A stretch of 33,767 bases of DNA from an uncultured Eubacteriales bacterium (GTDB lineage: Bacteria > Bacillota > Clostridia > Lachnospirales > CAG-274). Positions 1 through 8,352 of the stretch are shown here, one piece after another (the first letter of the stretch is position 1; every line of letters starts with the position of its first letter). Both the position numbers and the translations under genes were made by a program. The notes beneath the pieces were generated by a model. That model saw only the letters and a list, made by a program, of their open reading frames with translations, was not told the origin of the DNA and ran no database searches. The stretch spans positions 1 through 33,767 of the forward strand of contig CAJKOJ010000016.1 in the NCBI GenBank assembly GCA_905201505.1, read 5' to 3'.

Positions 1-602
1 GAAACCTCTCCCTGATCCAAGTAATTATAGTCAGACAACATTCTTAATGCTCTTGATGATGCATTAAATTCCACAGGCAATGTTATAAGCTGAAAAGCCA
101 CAACAAACCCAAATAATATAGCCCCTGCAAGAGCTAATGAATAGCTATTAATAAGTCCGCCCAATAAAAGACCGATTATAAAAAGCGGCATTGCAATTCT
201 GCTGCTGAAACTGACAACAGGAAAAATTGCCGAACGAATTGTAAGAGGTGCATAACCCTTTGCATGCTGTACCGCATGTCCTGTTTCATGAGCAGCAACT
301 CCCAGTGCAGCAACACTTTTTGAACCATACACTGCATCAGAAAGTCTCAATACTTTTTTTACAGGGTCATAGTGGTCTGTAAGGTTTCCCTTAATATGTT
401 CCACCTGCACATCATAAATGCCATTTTGCTGTAAAAGCATTTTGGCAACATCAGCACCGGTATAACCTCTTGAATTTGCAATCTTTGAATATTTATTAAA
501 TGTAGAAGATATGTTACCCTGGGCTATCATACATACAATAGCCATAAAAATAACAAGCAAATACCAACTGTTAAATCCAAAACCATAAAACATAGGATAC
601 AT
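1..602 (-). CDS. Neutral zinc metallopeptidase, YugP type (3' end outside window)
   Basis: A membrane-bound zinc peptidase of the YugP (DUF2265-like) family; its substrate is unknown. About 200 residues are visible, and the C-terminus lies beyond position 1. The N-terminus is a hydrophobic segment (about residues 13-27). The zinc motif HETGH is at residues 105-109 (H105, E106, H109), followed by two hydrophobic helices at about 128-170. The ATG at 602 is preceded by AGGAG eight bases upstream. The gene is last in view of the yicC-gmk-rpoZ-priA-def-fmt operon, 78 bp after fmt. A zinc peptidase in this place is common in Clostridia. Family assignment is from the motif and layout; function is not inferable. 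Confidence 0.85.
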   Translation of the reverse strand, partial: MYPMFYGFGFNSWYLLVIFMAIVCMIAQGNISSTFNKYSKIANSRGYTGADVAKMLLQQNGIYDVQVEHIKGNLTDHYDPVKKVLRLSDAVYGSKSVAALGVAAHETGHAVQHAKGYAPLTIRSAIFPVVSFSSRIAMPLFIIGLLLGGLINSYSLALAGAILFGFVVAFQLITLPVEFNASSRALRMLSDYNYLDQGEV

Positions 603-680
603 AAACTCACACTCCTTTTCTATATCTTAAGAATAAAGCATAAATCTTACAAAAAATATTATACTTATATTAAGCTTTTC

Positions 681-1610
681 TTATTTTAATATTTTACCAA
701 CTTCAATTTGGTGTCCTCTTATATAATCTGTACAGTCCATTTTTTTGCCGCCTTTTGCCTGCACTTCTCTTATCATTACAGCACCGTCTCCGGTTTTAAC
801 AGTAAATCCTTTTTTCTTGTCAATAAAAATTATTTCACCAGGCTCACCATTATTGTAACCATCTAAAATATCTGCCTTAAATATTTTAAGCAAATCATCA
901 TCGTAAATAGTATATGCAGCAGGTACAGGATTAAAACCTCTTATTTTATTTTTAATTTCTGCTGAATTTTTACTCCAGTCAATATGTCCCATATCTTTTG
1001 TTATCATTGACGCATAACAGCTTAAACTGTCATTCTGCTTTTCAGGTTTAGCTTCACCTTTTTCAATAAGTTCAAGAGCTTCTGTAAGTGCCATAGCTCC
1101 TACAGGAGCCATTTTATCGTGTAATGTTTCGTACGTATCCTCAGGGTCAATATCTATTTCTTTTTTAAGTATCATATCTCCTGAATCAAGTGCCTTTACC
1201 ATATACATAATTGTTACGCCTGTCTTAGTTTCACCTTCTAATATTGCCTGCTGAATTGGTGCAGCACCTCTGTATTTAGGAAGTAACGACCCATGTACAT
1301 TTACACAGCCATACTTTGGTATATCAAGTATTTCCTGAGATAAAATTTGTCCATATGCAACTACAACATAAATATCTGCATCAATGCTTTTAAGTATCTT
1401 TACAAATTCCTGATCTCTTATTTTTACAGGCTGATATACAGGAATATTGTTTTCCTCAGCTTTAGCCTTTACAGGTGTAGGCTGTAGTTTTTTACCTCTT
1501 CCCTTTGGCTTGTCAGGCTGGCTTACTACTGCAACTACCTGATGCTTTTCTATAAGAGCCTCAAGTACGGGAACAGCAAAATCCGGAGTACCCATAAACA
1601 ATACTTTCAT
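681..1610 (-). CDS. fmt: Methionyl-tRNA formyltransferase
   Basis: Transfers a formyl group from 10-formyl-THF to initiator Met-tRNA in the cytoplasm. The protein has 309 residues, close to the family's usual length. It opens with the typical MKVLFMGTPDFA. The catalytic signature is visible as N104 and H106 in the NVHGSLLPKYRGAAP segment and D142 in LDSGD, matching N106/H108/D144 of E. coli Fmt. A longer reading starting at 1679 is open, but its first 23 residues overlap def and are unlike the family. The ATG at 1610 has GAGGAGG upstream inside the end of def. One base separates the def stop from this start, so translation is probably coupled. The partner deformylase is directly upstream. Confidence 0.97.
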   Translation of the reverse strand: MKVLFMGTPDFAVPVLEALIEKHQVVAVVSQPDKPKGRGKKLQPTPVKAKAEENNIPVYQPVKIRDQEFVKILKSIDADIYVVVAYGQILSQEILDIPKYGCVNVHGSLLPKYRGAAPIQQAILEGETKTGVTIMYMVKALDSGDMILKKEIDIDPEDTYETLHDKMAPVGAMALTEALELIEKGEAKPEKQNDSLSCYASMITKDMGHIDWSKNSAEIKNKIRGFNPVPAAYTIYDDDLLKIFKADILDGYNNGEPGEIIFIDKKKGFTVKTGDGAVMIREVQAKGGKKMDCTDYIRGHQIEVGKILK

Positions 1611-1611
1611 A

Positions 1612-2088
1612 TTATTCTTCGTCCTCCTCAGTTTCAACATCCATAAGTTCGCCTTCAATTTTATCAATATATAGCACACCGTCTAAGTGGTCAATTTCAT
1701 GACATAAGGCTCTCGCCATTAATTCTTCACCTTCAACAATTATATTCTGCCCTGTTATGTCAACAGCTTTTACCTTTGCATAATTAGGTCTTGTAACAAT
1801 ACCCATTTTCCCCGGTACAGAAAGACAGCCCTCACTTCCTGTCTGCTCTCCGCTTATTTCAATTATTTCAGGATTAATTAATATTACAGGACCTTCCCCA
1901 ACATCAATTACCACAATTCTTTTAAGCATACCAACCTGAGGTGCAGCAAGACCCACGCCATTTGCTTCATACATCGTGTCAAGCATATCCTCAACCAATT
2001 CAACAATTTTTGGTGTAATTTCGCTTACCGGCTTGCACTTCTTTCTCAATATAGGTTCATTTTCTTCTCTTATCATTCTTATTGCCAT
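1612..2088 (-). CDS. def: Peptide deformylase
   Basis: Removes the N-formyl group from nascent proteins and depends on Fe2+ or a similar metal. It has 158 residues. All three deformylase motifs are present: GVGLAAPQ at 44-51, EGCLS with metal ligand C88, and HEIDH with ligands H130 and H134 and catalytic E131. The C-terminus ends in a short acidic run (GELMDVETEEDEE). The start has GGAGG upstream (GGAGGTAAATAAAATG). Only 12 bp separate it from priA, and 1 bp from fmt, so all three are surely cotranscribed. Confidence 0.97.
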   Translation of the reverse strand: MAIRMIREENEPILRKKCKPVSEITPKIVELVEDMLDTMYEANGVGLAAPQVGMLKRIVVIDVGEGPVILINPEIIEISGEQTGSEGCLSVPGKMGIVTRPNYAKVKAVDITGQNIIVEGEELMARALCHEIDHLDGVLYIDKIEGELMDVETEEDEE

Positions 2089-2100
2089 TTTATTTACCTC

Positions 2101-4326
2101 CTAAATATAATTTGGATTTAAGTTTAAATGAATACTTATTTTATTTAAATTTACATTCTGCTTTAACTTTTCTATACAGAATAAAACATAATTTCTGAGT
2201 TTTTCCTCATTTTCACATTTAACAATCAGCTGCCAGCGGTAATTATTGTTTATTTTTGATACTACAGCAGGTGTAGGTCCTAAATGCGTAAACATATTAT
2301 TTTTATTATAATGTTTCATTATGTAAAGAAGATCTGATAAACACTGCTTTACATACCCTTCATTTTCTCCTGTAAACATTATTGCAAATATATTTGTAAA
2401 AGGCGGATATACCATACTTCTTCTGTAATCTATTTCCTGATTATAAAATCCTTCATAATCATTTTTAGCAGCATACTGTATGCTGTAGTGTTCAGGGGAA
2501 TACGTTTGAATATATACTCTTCCCTTTTTTTCTGCACGTCCTGCACGTCCGGCTACTTGTGACACAAGCTGATATGTAGTCTCTGCACTTTTGTAATCAC
2601 CCATATTCAATGACAAATCAGCTGCAATAATTCCTACTAATGTGACATTTTCAAAGTCAAGACCCTTTGCTATCATTTGAGTACCAATCAGTATATCAGC
2701 ATTTCCTCTTTTAAATTCTTCAAGTATTGTCTGATGGCTGTTTTTTCTCTGAGTAGTATCAAGATCCATTCTGAGCACTCTTGCTTCAGGAAAGTATTTG
2801 TTTACAGCCTGCTCTATTTTCTCTGTACCTGTCCCAAAGTATTTTATATGTTTTGAACCACAGCTTGGGCAAACATCAGGTACATTTATACTTGAACCGC
2901 AGTAATGACAGCTCAATTTATTTATTCCCTTATGATATGTATAACTTACATTACAGTTTTTACATGTCATCACATAGCCGCACTCTCTGCATGATACAAA
3001 AGTTGAATATCCTCTTCTGTTTAGAAACAGAATTGTCTGTTCCTTATTTTCTATATTTTTTTTAATAGCACTGCTTAGTTTCTCGCTAAACACAGAAAAG
3101 TTCTTCTTTGCAAGTTCCAGTCTCATATCTACAATTTCAATATCAGGAAAAGAATTATTTACCCTATTATTTAGCCTGCAAAGCTCATATTCATTATTTA
3201 CAGCTTTATAATAACTCCTTATTGACGGTGTAGCACTTCCCAAAACAACAGTACAGCCATAAAGTTCACTCAGTTTTTCAGCAATCTCTCTTGCATCATA
3301 CTTAGGCGAGAGCTGATCTGACTTGTAAGTTGTCTCATGCTCTTCATCAATTATTATTATACCAATATTTTCAAATGGTGTAAAGACCGCTGATCTTGGA
3401 CCAATCATTACTGAAATTTCACCAAGTCTTGCCCTTGTCCACTGATCATATCTTTCACCGTCATTAAGTCTTGAATGAGTAACTGAAACTTTCTCACCAA
3501 ATCTTGATACAAATCTTTCAACTGTCTGCTGAGTTAATGAAATTTCAGGTACAAGTACAATTGCAGTTTTGCCTTTGTTTAACACTTTTTCAATGGCTCT
3601 TAAATATATTTCTGTTTTTCCGCTGCCTGTTACTCCATGAATTAGTATAGTTTTACCTGAAGGCTCATCAATTTCCCTAAATATTTTTTCACAGGCTGAG
3701 TTTTGTTCATCAGTAAGTATTGGAGGTTTAGTCTTTTTTACTAATGCTGTATTAAAATTTCCCCTGTACACCTGTTCATATATTTTTTTTATAACACCTT
3801 TTTTTATTAAAGCATTTATTGGAGTATCATCAACTTCAAGCAATGTTTTAATATGAGATACTGGTATTTCACTTCCATTTAAAAGCAGACTTAATACCTT
3901 TTTCTGTTTTGTATCTTTTTTCATTACCTTTTCAATTTCTCTATCAAGATTTTCATTATCATTGTTAATGACAGCACAGGCAAAGTTTTTTTCATTTACT
4001 TTTTTAGGGATAATACACTGTATGCAGCTGCTTAAAGTAGTATAATACTTTTTCTGCATCCATTTGGCAAGCTCAATTCTTTTAGGGCTTATTATAGGAT
4101 AGTTTTCACATATATCGGCAATATCTTTTATTAATACTTCATCAACATCTGCTTTTTCAGAAAAGCCGGTCACATACCCTTCTATTTTTCTGTTGCCCCT
4201 GCCAAAAGGAACAATTACTCTCATACCAATTTCAATGACGTCCTCTAAATGCTCAGGTATTCTGTAATGAAAAATATGGTCAATATTTGAATGTGCCGCA
4301 GAAACAATTATCAAAGCATATTTCAT
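2101..4326 (-). CDS. priA: Primosomal replication restart helicase PriA
   Basis: A 3'-5' DNA helicase that reloads the replisome at stalled forks. It has 741 residues, normal for PriA. The N-terminal 3'-DNA-binding region is followed by Walker A GVTGSGKT (231-238), the DEEH box (327-330) and a zinc-binding insert with eight cysteines (C446, C449, C455, C458, C473, C476, C486, C489). The helicase motif GTQMIAKGLDFENV and the arginine motif QVAGRAGR follow. The ATG at 4326 has GAGGTGA five bases upstream. In Bacillus, coaBC sits between rpoZ and priA; here only a 70-bp gap with a hairpin is found. Confidence 0.97.
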   Translation of the reverse strand: MKYALIIVSAAHSNIDHIFHYRIPEHLEDVIEIGMRVIVPFGRGNRKIEGYVTGFSEKADVDEVLIKDIADICENYPIISPKRIELAKWMQKKYYTTLSSCIQCIIPKKVNEKNFACAVINNDNENLDREIEKVMKKDTKQKKVLSLLLNGSEIPVSHIKTLLEVDDTPINALIKKGVIKKIYEQVYRGNFNTALVKKTKPPILTDEQNSACEKIFREIDEPSGKTILIHGVTGSGKTEIYLRAIEKVLNKGKTAIVLVPEISLTQQTVERFVSRFGEKVSVTHSRLNDGERYDQWTRARLGEISVMIGPRSAVFTPFENIGIIIIDEEHETTYKSDQLSPKYDAREIAEKLSELYGCTVVLGSATPSIRSYYKAVNNEYELCRLNNRVNNSFPDIEIVDMRLELAKKNFSVFSEKLSSAIKKNIENKEQTILFLNRRGYSTFVSCRECGYVMTCKNCNVSYTYHKGINKLSCHYCGSSINVPDVCPSCGSKHIKYFGTGTEKIEQAVNKYFPEARVLRMDLDTTQRKNSHQTILEEFKRGNADILIGTQMIAKGLDFENVTLVGIIAADLSLNMGDYKSAETTYQLVSQVAGRAGRAEKKGRVYIQTYSPEHYSIQYAAKNDYEGFYNQEIDYRRSMVYPPFTNIFAIMFTGENEGYVKQCLSDLLYIMKHYNKNNMFTHLGPTPAVVSKINNNYRWQLIVKCENEEKLRNYVLFCIEKLKQNVNLNKISIHLNLNPNYI

Positions 4327-4353
4327 TACATCACCTCACATCACTCAATTAAT

Positions 4354-4387
4354 AAAGGGCTTATTAGCTTATGCTATAGCCCCTTTT
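4354..4387 (-). terminator. Hairpin between rpoZ and priA
   Basis: Outer arms AAAGGGCT (4354-4361) and AGCCCCTTT (4378-4386) pair with one bulged C on the plus strand (a G in the minus-strand transcript). Inside is a perfect TAGC/GCTA stem with loop TTAT. In the operon direction (minus) the hairpin is followed by TTTATTAATT, a poor U-tract. It therefore looks more like a partial terminator or an RNA processing/stability hairpin that lowers priA relative to rpoZ than a full stop. Confidence 0.4.
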
Positions 4388-4396
4388 ATTTTATAA

Positions 4397-4831
4397 TTAT
4401 TCTTCAGTTTCTTCAATACCGCTTTCTTCAATATCAACAGCATTAATGTCAAATTCTTCTTCAGTCATATCATCTTCATCTACTTCATCATCAGCAGCCT
4501 CTGCTATTTCTTCTTCATCGTTTTTCTTTTCATCGGCAGCTCTTTCTTCAAGCTCTTTCTTTATTTCATATTCATCAGGATTTACTTTTGGCTTAAGTTT
4601 AGTTCCCTGTCCCTCAGGAACAACAATTATTTTTCCTTCTTTTATTTCTTCCACAGCAATTGAAACAGGCTTATTAGAATTAGTCTTAAAATCTGCCATT
4701 GATTCATCACCGTCAATTAATTGTCTTGCTCTCTTAGATGCTGCAATAACAACAGTATATCTGCTTGTAACAGCCTCTTTTGAATTTTCACTCATTACGT
4801 CCATAAGTTCTGCATAAGATGGTCTTAACAT
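4397..4831 (-). CDS. rpoZ: RNA polymerase omega subunit with long acidic tail
   Basis: Omega helps assemble the beta' subunit of RNA polymerase. The first ~80 of 144 residues match the family: MLRPSYAELM, then SRYTVVIAASKRARQL, and a PVSIAVEEIKEGKI segment. Usual omega proteins have 60-100 residues. This one continues with about 60 residues dominated by Glu and Asp (from NPDEYE at about 84 to the end), predicted disordered. The start has GGGAGAG upstream and lies 1 bp after gmk. The place between gmk and priA is the classical rpoZ position. Identity is firm; the role of the tail is unknown. Confidence 0.95.
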   Translation of the reverse strand: MLRPSYAELMDVMSENSKEAVTSRYTVVIAASKRARQLIDGDESMADFKTNSNKPVSIAVEEIKEGKIIVVPEGQGTKLKPKVNPDEYEIKKELEERAADEKKNDEEEIAEAADDEVDEDDMTEEEFDINAVDIEESGIEETEE

Positions 4832-4832
4832 A

Positions 4833-5438
4833 TCAATTCTCTCCCTTAAACTTTTTAATAAATTCTAAATTACTTTTTGCTTTATTTTTTGCTGAATTTA
4901 CAACATTTTTTAAATCTGTAACTGTCTGTTCAATTTCATTATTTATTATTAAATAATCATAGCAATTAATATACTCTATTTCTTCAAGTGCAGTTGCAAG
5001 CCTTTGTTCAATTACCTGCTGAGGTTCTGTCTGTCTTCCTTCAAGCCGTTCTCTCAACACTTTTATATTAGGTGTTGTCATAAAAATAAGCACAGCATCA
5101 GGAACAGCAGCCTTTACCTGCATTGCTCCCTGAACTTCTATTTCCAATATTATATTTTTACCATTATTTATCTGTTCTAAAACATAATTTTTAGGAGTAC
5201 CATAATAATTTCCGTTAAACTGTGCATATTCGAAGAATTCACCTTGTTTTATCATTTCTTCAAATTCATCCTTTGTTTTAAAGAAATATGTAACTCCTTC
5301 TGTATCACCGGGTCTGGGCTTTCTTGATGTAGCTGAAATAGATACACAAAAATCCTCATCTTTCAGAAATTCACTGAGTATAGTACCCTTTCCCGCACCT
5401 GACGGACCCGATAAAACAACTAACATTCCTTTATCCAT
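4833..5438 (-). CDS. gmk: Guanylate kinase
   Basis: Phosphorylates GMP to GDP with ATP, in purine nucleotide synthesis. It has 201 residues, a normal length. The P-loop GPSGAGKGT is at 11-19. The GMP-binding part has SRKPRPGDTEGVTYFF and YAQFNGNYYGTP, and the lid region contains RLEGRQTE. The ATG at 5438 has AGGATGTG upstream. It sits 17 bp behind yicC; remA, which usually lies between these two in Firmicutes, is absent. Gmk-rpoZ-priA coupling is conserved across Firmicutes. Confidence 0.97.
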   Translation of the reverse strand: MDKGMLVVLSGPSGAGKGTILSEFLKDEDFCVSISATSRKPRPGDTEGVTYFFKTKDEFEEMIKQGEFFEYAQFNGNYYGTPKNYVLEQINNGKNIILEIEVQGAMQVKAAVPDAVLIFMTTPNIKVLRERLEGRQTEPQQVIEQRLATALEEIEYINCYDYLIINNEIEQTVTDLKNVVNSAKNKAKSNLEFIKKFKGEN

Positions 5439-5455
5439 AATTACACATCCTAAAG

Positions 5456-6337
5456 TTATTCTATATTTTGTATTTGTTCTCTTATCTTTTCTATTTCACT
5501 TTTTGTATCAACTATTATATTAGTTATTACAAGGTCATTTGACTTTGAACCTATGGTATTTACTTCCCTGTTCATTTCCTGTATAAGAAAATCCAGTTTC
5601 CTTCCTACAGGCATATTTTCTTCCACAATTGACTTCATTTGTTCAATATGGCTGTACAATCTTGTGATTTCCTCATCAACACACGCCTTGTCAGAAAATA
5701 TAAGTACTTCAGTAAGTATTCTTGATTCATCAGCCTGTATTTCATCAAGTTCTTTAAGCTTATCCTCAAGCCTTTTTCTGTAATCTTTAGCAACTTCAGG
5801 TGCTCTTTCATTAATCTTGTTTACAGCTTCATATACAGCATCAAGTTTTTCAAGTATATTAATTTTTAATGCTTCGCCTTCCTTTGTACGCATACTTACA
5901 AAGCTTTCAACCGCTTCATTTACAGCATTCATAAGACATTCATTTATTTCTTTGCCCGCTTCTTCACTTGTTATACCTTTATCAACAGTTATTAAATCAG
6001 GGAACTTCGCAACAAGTTCCAAAGTAATTTCATCATTAATATTAAATTTATCTTTTATATCATTTAATGCTGAAACATACCCTTTTGCAAGATTTTCATT
6101 AACAGCAATATTTATATCATCTTCAGAAAAACTTTCAAAATTAACGTAAACATCAATTTTGCCTCTAAAAACTTTTGCCGTAATTGCCTTTTTTATAACA
6201 TCTTCATAGGCTATCATAGTTCTTGGCATTTTAACTGTAATATCATTGTATCTGTGATTAACAGCTTTAATTTCTACTACAAATTTACGATTATACAAAG
6301 TACATTCGCCTCTGCCATAGCCGGTCATACTTTTCAT
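5456..6337 (-). CDS. YicC/YloC-family endoribonuclease
   Basis: The YicC/YloC family has been described as a single-strand endoribonuclease; the substrates here are unknown. It has 293 residues, a normal length. It opens with the family signature MKSMTGYGRGE, and the conserved C-terminal half includes GRKLDFLIQEMNREVNTIGSKSND. An upstream ATG at 6361 is in frame, but the ATG at 6337 has GAGGT eight bases upstream and matches the family start. It is the first gene of the operon running to the zinc peptidase and is transcribed away from rqcH. Confidence 0.93.
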   Translation of the reverse strand: MKSMTGYGRGECTLYNRKFVVEIKAVNHRYNDITVKMPRTMIAYEDVIKKAITAKVFRGKIDVYVNFESFSEDDINIAVNENLAKGYVSALNDIKDKFNINDEITLELVAKFPDLITVDKGITSEEAGKEINECLMNAVNEAVESFVSMRTKEGEALKINILEKLDAVYEAVNKINERAPEVAKDYRKRLEDKLKELDEIQADESRILTEVLIFSDKACVDEEITRLYSHIEQMKSIVEENMPVGRKLDFLIQEMNREVNTIGSKSNDLVITNIIVDTKSEIEKIREQIQNIE

Positions 6338-6380
6338 CTGTAAATACCTCACATTTCTCATTGCACAATATATTAGTTTA

Positions 6381-6409
6381 ATTATACAATATTTCTTTCA
6401 TAAATGAAA
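6381..6409 (-). promoter_or_regulatory. Putative sigma-A promoter of the yicC operon
   Basis: On the minus strand a perfect -10 TATAAT (plus 6381-6386) lies 17 bases from a weak -35 TTTCAT (plus 6404-6409). The -35 falls inside a 7-bp inverted repeat (6395-6410). The transcript would start about 35 bases before the yicC start codon. Confidence 0.45.
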
Positions 6410-6410
6410 G
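6395..6410. repeat. Inverted repeat CTTTCAT-AA-ATGAAAG between yicC and rqcH
   Basis: Two perfect 7-base arms around an AA centre lie over the -35 of the minus promoter and about 25 bases upstream of the -35 of the plus promoter. The symmetry and place fit an operator for a dimeric regulator. No known consensus is recognised, and a chance AT-rich palindrome is possible. Confidence 0.4.
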
Positions 6411-6432
6411 ACTTTTTTTCATTTTTTTATTG

Positions 6433-6460
6433 TTGAAATTATTAATAATTGTGATATAAT
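6433..6460 (+). promoter_or_regulatory. Sigma-A promoter of rqcH (extended -10)
   Basis: TTGAAA (6433-6438), a 16-base spacer, and TATAAT (6455-6460) preceded by TG one base upstream form a near-ideal extended -10 promoter. Transcription would start near 6467, about 22 bases before rqcH. The ribosome-binding site AGGAGGTG is at 6477-6484. Confidence 0.8.
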
Positions 6461-6488
6461 AACATAAACACTTTAAGGAGGTGTTATT

Positions 6489-8249
6489 ATGGCCTTTGAC
6501 GGCATTACAGTTTCAGCCTTAATTTCTGAAATAAAAGACAAAATTACAGGCGGAAGAATTGATAAAATATATCAACCGGAAAATGATGAGATAATTTTAA
6601 GTATAAGAAGTTTTGGCAAAGCATATAAGCTTTTGCTTACAGCCAACCCATCAAATCCTAAATTTCATTTTACTTCCGAGAGTAAAGACAATCCTTTAAA
6701 TCCCCCTTTATTTTGTATGGTAATGAGAAAACATCTGCAAAGCGGCAAAATTATAGCAATTGATCAGCCTGACTTTGACAGAATTGTTAATATATATGTA
6801 GAATCAATGAATGAGTTGGGAGATTATTCAGTAAAAAAGCTTATATTTGAAATAATGGGAAGACACAGCAATATTATTCTCACTGATGATAATAATATTA
6901 TACTTGACTGTATTAAACATATAACACATGACAAAAGTTCAGTGCGAGAAGTTCTTCCCGGCAAGGAATATATTATGCCTCCCGCTCAAAATAAATACAA
7001 TACACTTAAATTAGATAAAGATAATTTTTTCAAAGCCTTTAATAACAGCCTTACTAAGAAAGCACAGTTAATGATATATCAAAGCTACACAGGAATAAGT
7101 CCTGTTATTGCCTCTGAAATATGTATAAGAGCAGGTATCGATTCTTCTGATTTTTGTGAAAGTTTAGATACTGCCGGTCAGGAAGCACTATTCAATTCAT
7201 TTTCTGATTTTATATCTGATATAAAATCAGAAAAATATAATCCTCAGCTTATTTCTGACAATTCAGGCAAAGTTATAGACTTTTCACCGGTAAATATGAT
7301 ACAGTTTTCTGGCTATAATATAAAAAACTATACATCTGTATCTGAACTTATAGAAGATTTCTACAGGTCAAGAGACTTTGTATACAGAATGAATCAGAAA
7401 ACACAGGATTTAAAAAAACTTGTTTCACAAAATATAGAACGCTGTATAAGAAAGAAAGAATTACAGCTTAAAACACTTAAAGAAATTGAAAACAGAGACA
7501 CGTTAAGGCTTTTTGGTGAATTGATTACAGCAAATATTTATTCAATAAAAAAAGGTATGACAACAGCTGAACTTCCTAATTTTTATTCAGAAAACTATGA
7601 AACTATATCAATACCACTTGACGGAAACAAAACACCATCGGAAAACGCACAAAAATATTTCAAGGCATATAACAAAGCAAAAAGAACATTTGATGCACTT
7701 CAAGAACAAATTCTGTCAAATAATGATGAACTTGAATATTTGGAAGGTGTTTTAACATCTGTAGGCAATTGTACAAATGAGCAGGATATAAAAGAAATAC
7801 GTCAGGAATTAAGAGACAACGGTTATATTAAAAAAATTAAAGGCAGCAAAGGTAAAACTTCACAGAAAAAGTCTAAACCGCTGCACTTTATATCCTCTGA
7901 CGGTTATGATATCTATGTTGGAAAAAACAATTATCAAAATGATGAGCTGACACTAAAATTTGCCAAACCAAAGGATATATGGTTGCATACCAAAAAAATA
8001 CCAGGTTCACACGTTATTGTAGTTTACAAAGGAGAAACTTTTCCTGACACTACCCTTACAGAGGCTGCTATGCTTGCAGCATATTACAGCAAGGCACAGG
8101 GTTCACCTATGGTGCCTGTAGACTACACTGAGAAAAAAAATGTCAAAAAACCAAACGGTGCTAAACCCGGTATGGTAATCTATGAAACAAATAAAACCGC
8201 TTACGTTGATTCTGATGAATCAATTATAAATAATTTAAAACAAATATAA
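6489..8249 (+). CDS. rqcH: RqcH, ribosome quality control NFACT protein
   Basis: The bacterial Rqc2/NEMF homologue, formerly called fibronectin-binding protein A. It binds obstructed 50S subunits and recruits tRNA-Ala to add C-terminal alanine tails. It has 586 residues. The order is an NFACT-N domain with the D97-R98 pair needed for tailing in B. subtilis RqcH, a helix-hairpin-helix region (about 180-250), a charged coiled coil (about 290-430), then NFACT-R with DGYDIYVGKNNYQNDELT and DIWLHTKKIPGSHV. The ATG is backed by AGGAGGTG. It is monocistronic, between a strong promoter and a terminator. Confidence 0.96.
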   Translation: MAFDGITVSALISEIKDKITGGRIDKIYQPENDEIILSIRSFGKAYKLLLTANPSNPKFHFTSESKDNPLNPPLFCMVMRKHLQSGKIIAIDQPDFDRIVNIYVESMNELGDYSVKKLIFEIMGRHSNIILTDDNNIILDCIKHITHDKSSVREVLPGKEYIMPPAQNKYNTLKLDKDNFFKAFNNSLTKKAQLMIYQSYTGISPVIASEICIRAGIDSSDFCESLDTAGQEALFNSFSDFISDIKSEKYNPQLISDNSGKVIDFSPVNMIQFSGYNIKNYTSVSELIEDFYRSRDFVYRMNQKTQDLKKLVSQNIERCIRKKELQLKTLKEIENRDTLRLFGELITANIYSIKKGMTTAELPNFYSENYETISIPLDGNKTPSENAQKYFKAYNKAKRTFDALQEQILSNNDELEYLEGVLTSVGNCTNEQDIKEIRQELRDNGYIKKIKGSKGKTSQKKSKPLHFISSDGYDIYVGKNNYQNDELTLKFAKPKDIWLHTKKIPGSHVIVVYKGETFPDTTLTEAAMLAAYYSKAQGSPMVPVDYTEKKNVKKPNGAKPGMVIYETNKTAYVDSDESIINNLKQI

Positions 8250-8258
8250 ATATATTAA

Positions 8259-8296
8259 AGCTCCGCTGATTTTATTTTAATCTTATCTGCGGAGCT
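8259..8296. terminator. Terminator between convergent rqcH and amidase
   Basis: Perfect 8-bp arms AGCTCCGC (8259-8266) and GCGGAGCT (8289-8296) enclose a 22-base AT-rich loop. It is followed on the plus strand by GTAATTTT and on the minus strand by an AT-rich stretch. It lies between the ends of two convergent genes and probably works in both directions. Confidence 0.75.
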
Positions 8297-8352
8297 GTAA
8301 TTTTAAAAAAAGAATATTTTAAATTTTAACATTATCTTTACTTATTCATATA

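Noticed and set aside
4446..4817. A 123-residue serine-rich open frame on the plus strand
   Set aside because: It is the antisense shadow of the acidic rpoZ tail (GAA/GAT codons read as TTC/ATC and Ser codons); no ribosome-binding site and no family resemblance.
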